NCBI GenBank assembly: GCA_008933525.1
Contig: WBUV01000106.1
Location: 1 to 8,733, forward strand
Direction of reading: 5' to 3'
From: Bacteroidales bacterium
GTDB taxonomy: Bacteria; Bacteroidota; Bacteroidia; Bacteroidales; Tenuifilaceae
Length of the DNA: 8,733 nucleotides
Shown: one piece after another, positions 7,267 through 8,733 of the stretch
Layout: the number at the start of each line of letters is the position of its first letter
Position numbering within the stretch: the stretch's first letter is position 1
The notes under the pieces: generated by a model
Databases searched by the model: none
What the model saw: the letters and a program-made list of their open reading frames with translations, nothing else
Told to the model about the DNA's origin: nothing
Position numbers and translations under genes: made by a program

Positions 7267-8667
7267 ATGAGAGAAGAAAACGAAAATTACATAGGAGAAG
7301 ATAATACCACTGAAATTGTTAAGCGGTACGAGGAGAAGTTAAACCAGAGCAAAAGCATCTTCTTCGATGTATTTGAGTTTGAGAATATCATCGATTTTTA
7401 CCTGTCGGACGATAACCATTCAAGAACCAAGCAGGCCATTGATATTGCCGAGCGAATTTATCCTAATTCGCCCGAGATTCAAATTAAAAAAGCCGAGTAC
7501 TTTTTTGTAAAAGGTGAATTCAACAATTCGTTGAGTTTGTTGGAGTATTTAGAAAAGTTTGATTCTCAGAACTACGAACTTTATTTTCTAAAAGCACAGG
7601 TTTGCTTTGAATTGGGTGAAACTCAAAAATCCATTGAGAGTTTCGATAGGGCTATTGCCATTGGTACAGATGATACGATTGAGTTACTGCACCGTGTTTC
7701 GAGTTTCTACCTCGAATCCGATGAGATTAACTTGGCGTTACGATATCTGCTTAAATCCTATCAAATAGATAATACCAGTTTGGCTGTTTTGTTCGATTTG
7801 GGCTATTGCTACGAACGAAACAATGCGTTAGACAAGAGCATCCGTTATTACAACGAGTATTTAGATTTAAATCCATTCTCGGCAAGCGCTTGGTACAATT
7901 TAGGCATTGTATACACTAAGCTGGGCCGATTCGATGAGGCTTTGGAGGCTTACGATTACTGCATTGCAGTTGAACCCAACTATTCTTCGGCCTATCACAA
8001 CAAAGGCAATACTTTGGCATCCATAGAGCGATACGAGGAGGCAGTTAAGGTTTTTGCCGATTTATCGGAGTTGGAGACTGATAATCCTAGGGTGTTTGCA
8101 CTGCTGGGTGAGTGTTACGAGAAAACCGATAGGTTGGACTTAGCCCTCGATGCCTACAATAAATCAATTGTTATTGACCCCGAATACGCCGAGGGCTATT
8201 ACGGAATTGGTATTGTTATGGCTGCTCGCCAAAAGTTGGATATCAGCCTAAACTTTATTAAACGTGCAATTGCGCTCGACCCAGAACAGTACGATTTTTG
8301 GCTAGGTATAGGCCGTGTGCATTACGATATGAACAATATCCCTGAGGCAATTAATGCCTATCGCGAAGCTACAACCTTAAACCCTAACGAACCTGATGCT
8401 TACCTTGCTTTAGCGGAGGTTTTGCTTTACCAGGAGAAATTTCAGGAGGTTGAAACTTTGGTGGATGAGCTGGGCAATAAGTTCGATTCAAATGCCTCGA
8501 TTAAGGTGATAAATGCTGCTGCGTTGTACCTTTCTCATCATCAAAAGGAAGCGCTGGAAATGCTTCGCGATGCTAAGAGGATTGACCCAACATCAATTGA
8601 CGATTTTTTCAGCCTTGTGTCAATTGTTAACGATGATGATTTTGTGGATAGCGTTAAATCGCTGTAA
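7267..8667 (+). CDS. cytoplasmic tetratricopeptide-repeat protein (11 TPRs)
   Basis: A 466-residue protein built almost wholly of tetratricopeptide repeats, a helical scaffold for protein-protein binding. An acidic N-terminal segment (1-68) includes FFDVFEFENIIDFYL (32-46), recalled as typical of a conserved Bacteroidota TPR family. Eleven repeats follow in near-perfect 34-residue phase, starting near residues 69, 103, 137, 171, 206, 240, 274, 308, 342, 376 and 410. Each shows the helix A/helix B pattern, for example the repeat at 206 with WYNLGIVYTKLGRFDEALEAY and a closing NPxx or DPxx turn. A short acidic C-terminal tail follows (about 444-466). No signal peptide, lipobox or membrane helix is seen, so it should be cytosolic. 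The partner is unknown, and no enzyme domain is attached. The gene has its own strong promoter and a terminator, so it is likely a single-gene unit. The ATG start is supported by GGAAAG nine bases upstream. Confidence 0.9.
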   Translation: MREENENYIGEDNTTEIVKRYEEKLNQSKSIFFDVFEFENIIDFYLSDDNHSRTKQAIDIAERIYPNSPEIQIKKAEYFFVKGEFNNSLSLLEYLEKFDSQNYELYFLKAQVCFELGETQKSIESFDRAIAIGTDDTIELLHRVSSFYLESDEINLALRYLLKSYQIDNTSLAVLFDLGYCYERNNALDKSIRYYNEYLDLNPFSASAWYNLGIVYTKLGRFDEALEAYDYCIAVEPNYSSAYHNKGNTLASIERYEEAVKVFADLSELETDNPRVFALLGECYEKTDRLDLALDAYNKSIVIDPEYAEGYYGIGIVMAARQKLDISLNFIKRAIALDPEQYDFWLGIGRVHYDMNNIPEAINAYREATTLNPNEPDAYLALAEVLLYQEKFQEVETLVDELGNKFDSNASIKVINAAALYLSHHQKEALEMLRDAKRIDPTSIDDFFSLVSIVNDDDFVDSVKSL

Positions 8668-8684
8668 AATAATTTATTATGATG

Positions 8685-8712
8685 AAGCCACTCCGAATAG
8701 GGGTGGTTTTTT
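8685..8712 (+). terminator. intrinsic terminator after the TPR gene
   Basis: CCACTCC (8688-8694) pairs with GGGGTGG (8700-8706), with one G-U pair and the loop GAATA. The stem is extended by AAG against TTT and ends in a run of six T. It starts about 18 bases after the stop codon. Confidence 0.82.
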
Positions 8713-8733
8713 ATTAACAATCCGTATCTAAAT

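Noticed and set aside
8513..8731. 72-codon plus-strand frame overlapping the end of the TPR gene and its terminator
   Set aside because: It is in another frame over conserved TPR coding sequence, reads through a terminator hairpin and has no recognisable family.

Overview
This 8.7 kb window looks like the chromosome of a member of the Bacteroidota, probably class Bacteroidia. The evidence is its AT-rich, Shine-Dalgarno-poor gene starts, promoter-like sites that resemble the Bacteroidota TTTG / TAnnTTTG consensus, and genes whose closest recalled relatives are in that phylum (a DUF6913-like protein next to dapA, a dihydroorotate-dehydrogenase-like protein, and a conserved cytoplasmic TPR protein). 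The genus cannot be resolved from the sequence. All genes look like ordinary chromosomal genes; no transposase, phage gene, CRISPR array, tRNA or rRNA was seen.

Layout. Positions 1-2084 (minus strand) hold most of a long RelA/SpoT homologue, cut by the left window edge in its C-terminal ACT domain. Its (p)ppGpp synthetase residues are intact, but its HD hydrolase motifs are eroded. A 114-base divergent intergenic region with a perfect inverted repeat separates it from ligA (2199-4211, plus strand), a complete NAD-dependent DNA ligase. Next comes a 332-base non-coding stretch. It contains a striking symmetric element of four 13-base hairpins with covarying stems and conserved flanks (about 4231-4395), then a 14-base palindrome and a promoter-like site. 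A two-gene unit follows: a DUF6913-like protein of unknown function (about 4544-5116) and dapA (5138-6022), 21 bases apart and closed by a clear intrinsic terminator. A dihydroorotate-dehydrogenase-like flavoprotein (6114-7100) and an 11-repeat TPR protein (7267-8667) follow, each apparently with its own promoter. The TPR gene has the best promoter in the window, with an inverted repeat between its two boxes, and ends at an intrinsic terminator.

Functionally the window mixes housekeeping (DNA ligation and repair, lysine/diaminopimelate synthesis) with stringent-response signalling; the genes do not form one pathway. The parts most worth a second look are the hairpin element between ligA and the DUF6913-like gene, and the apparently synthetase-only RelA/SpoT protein.
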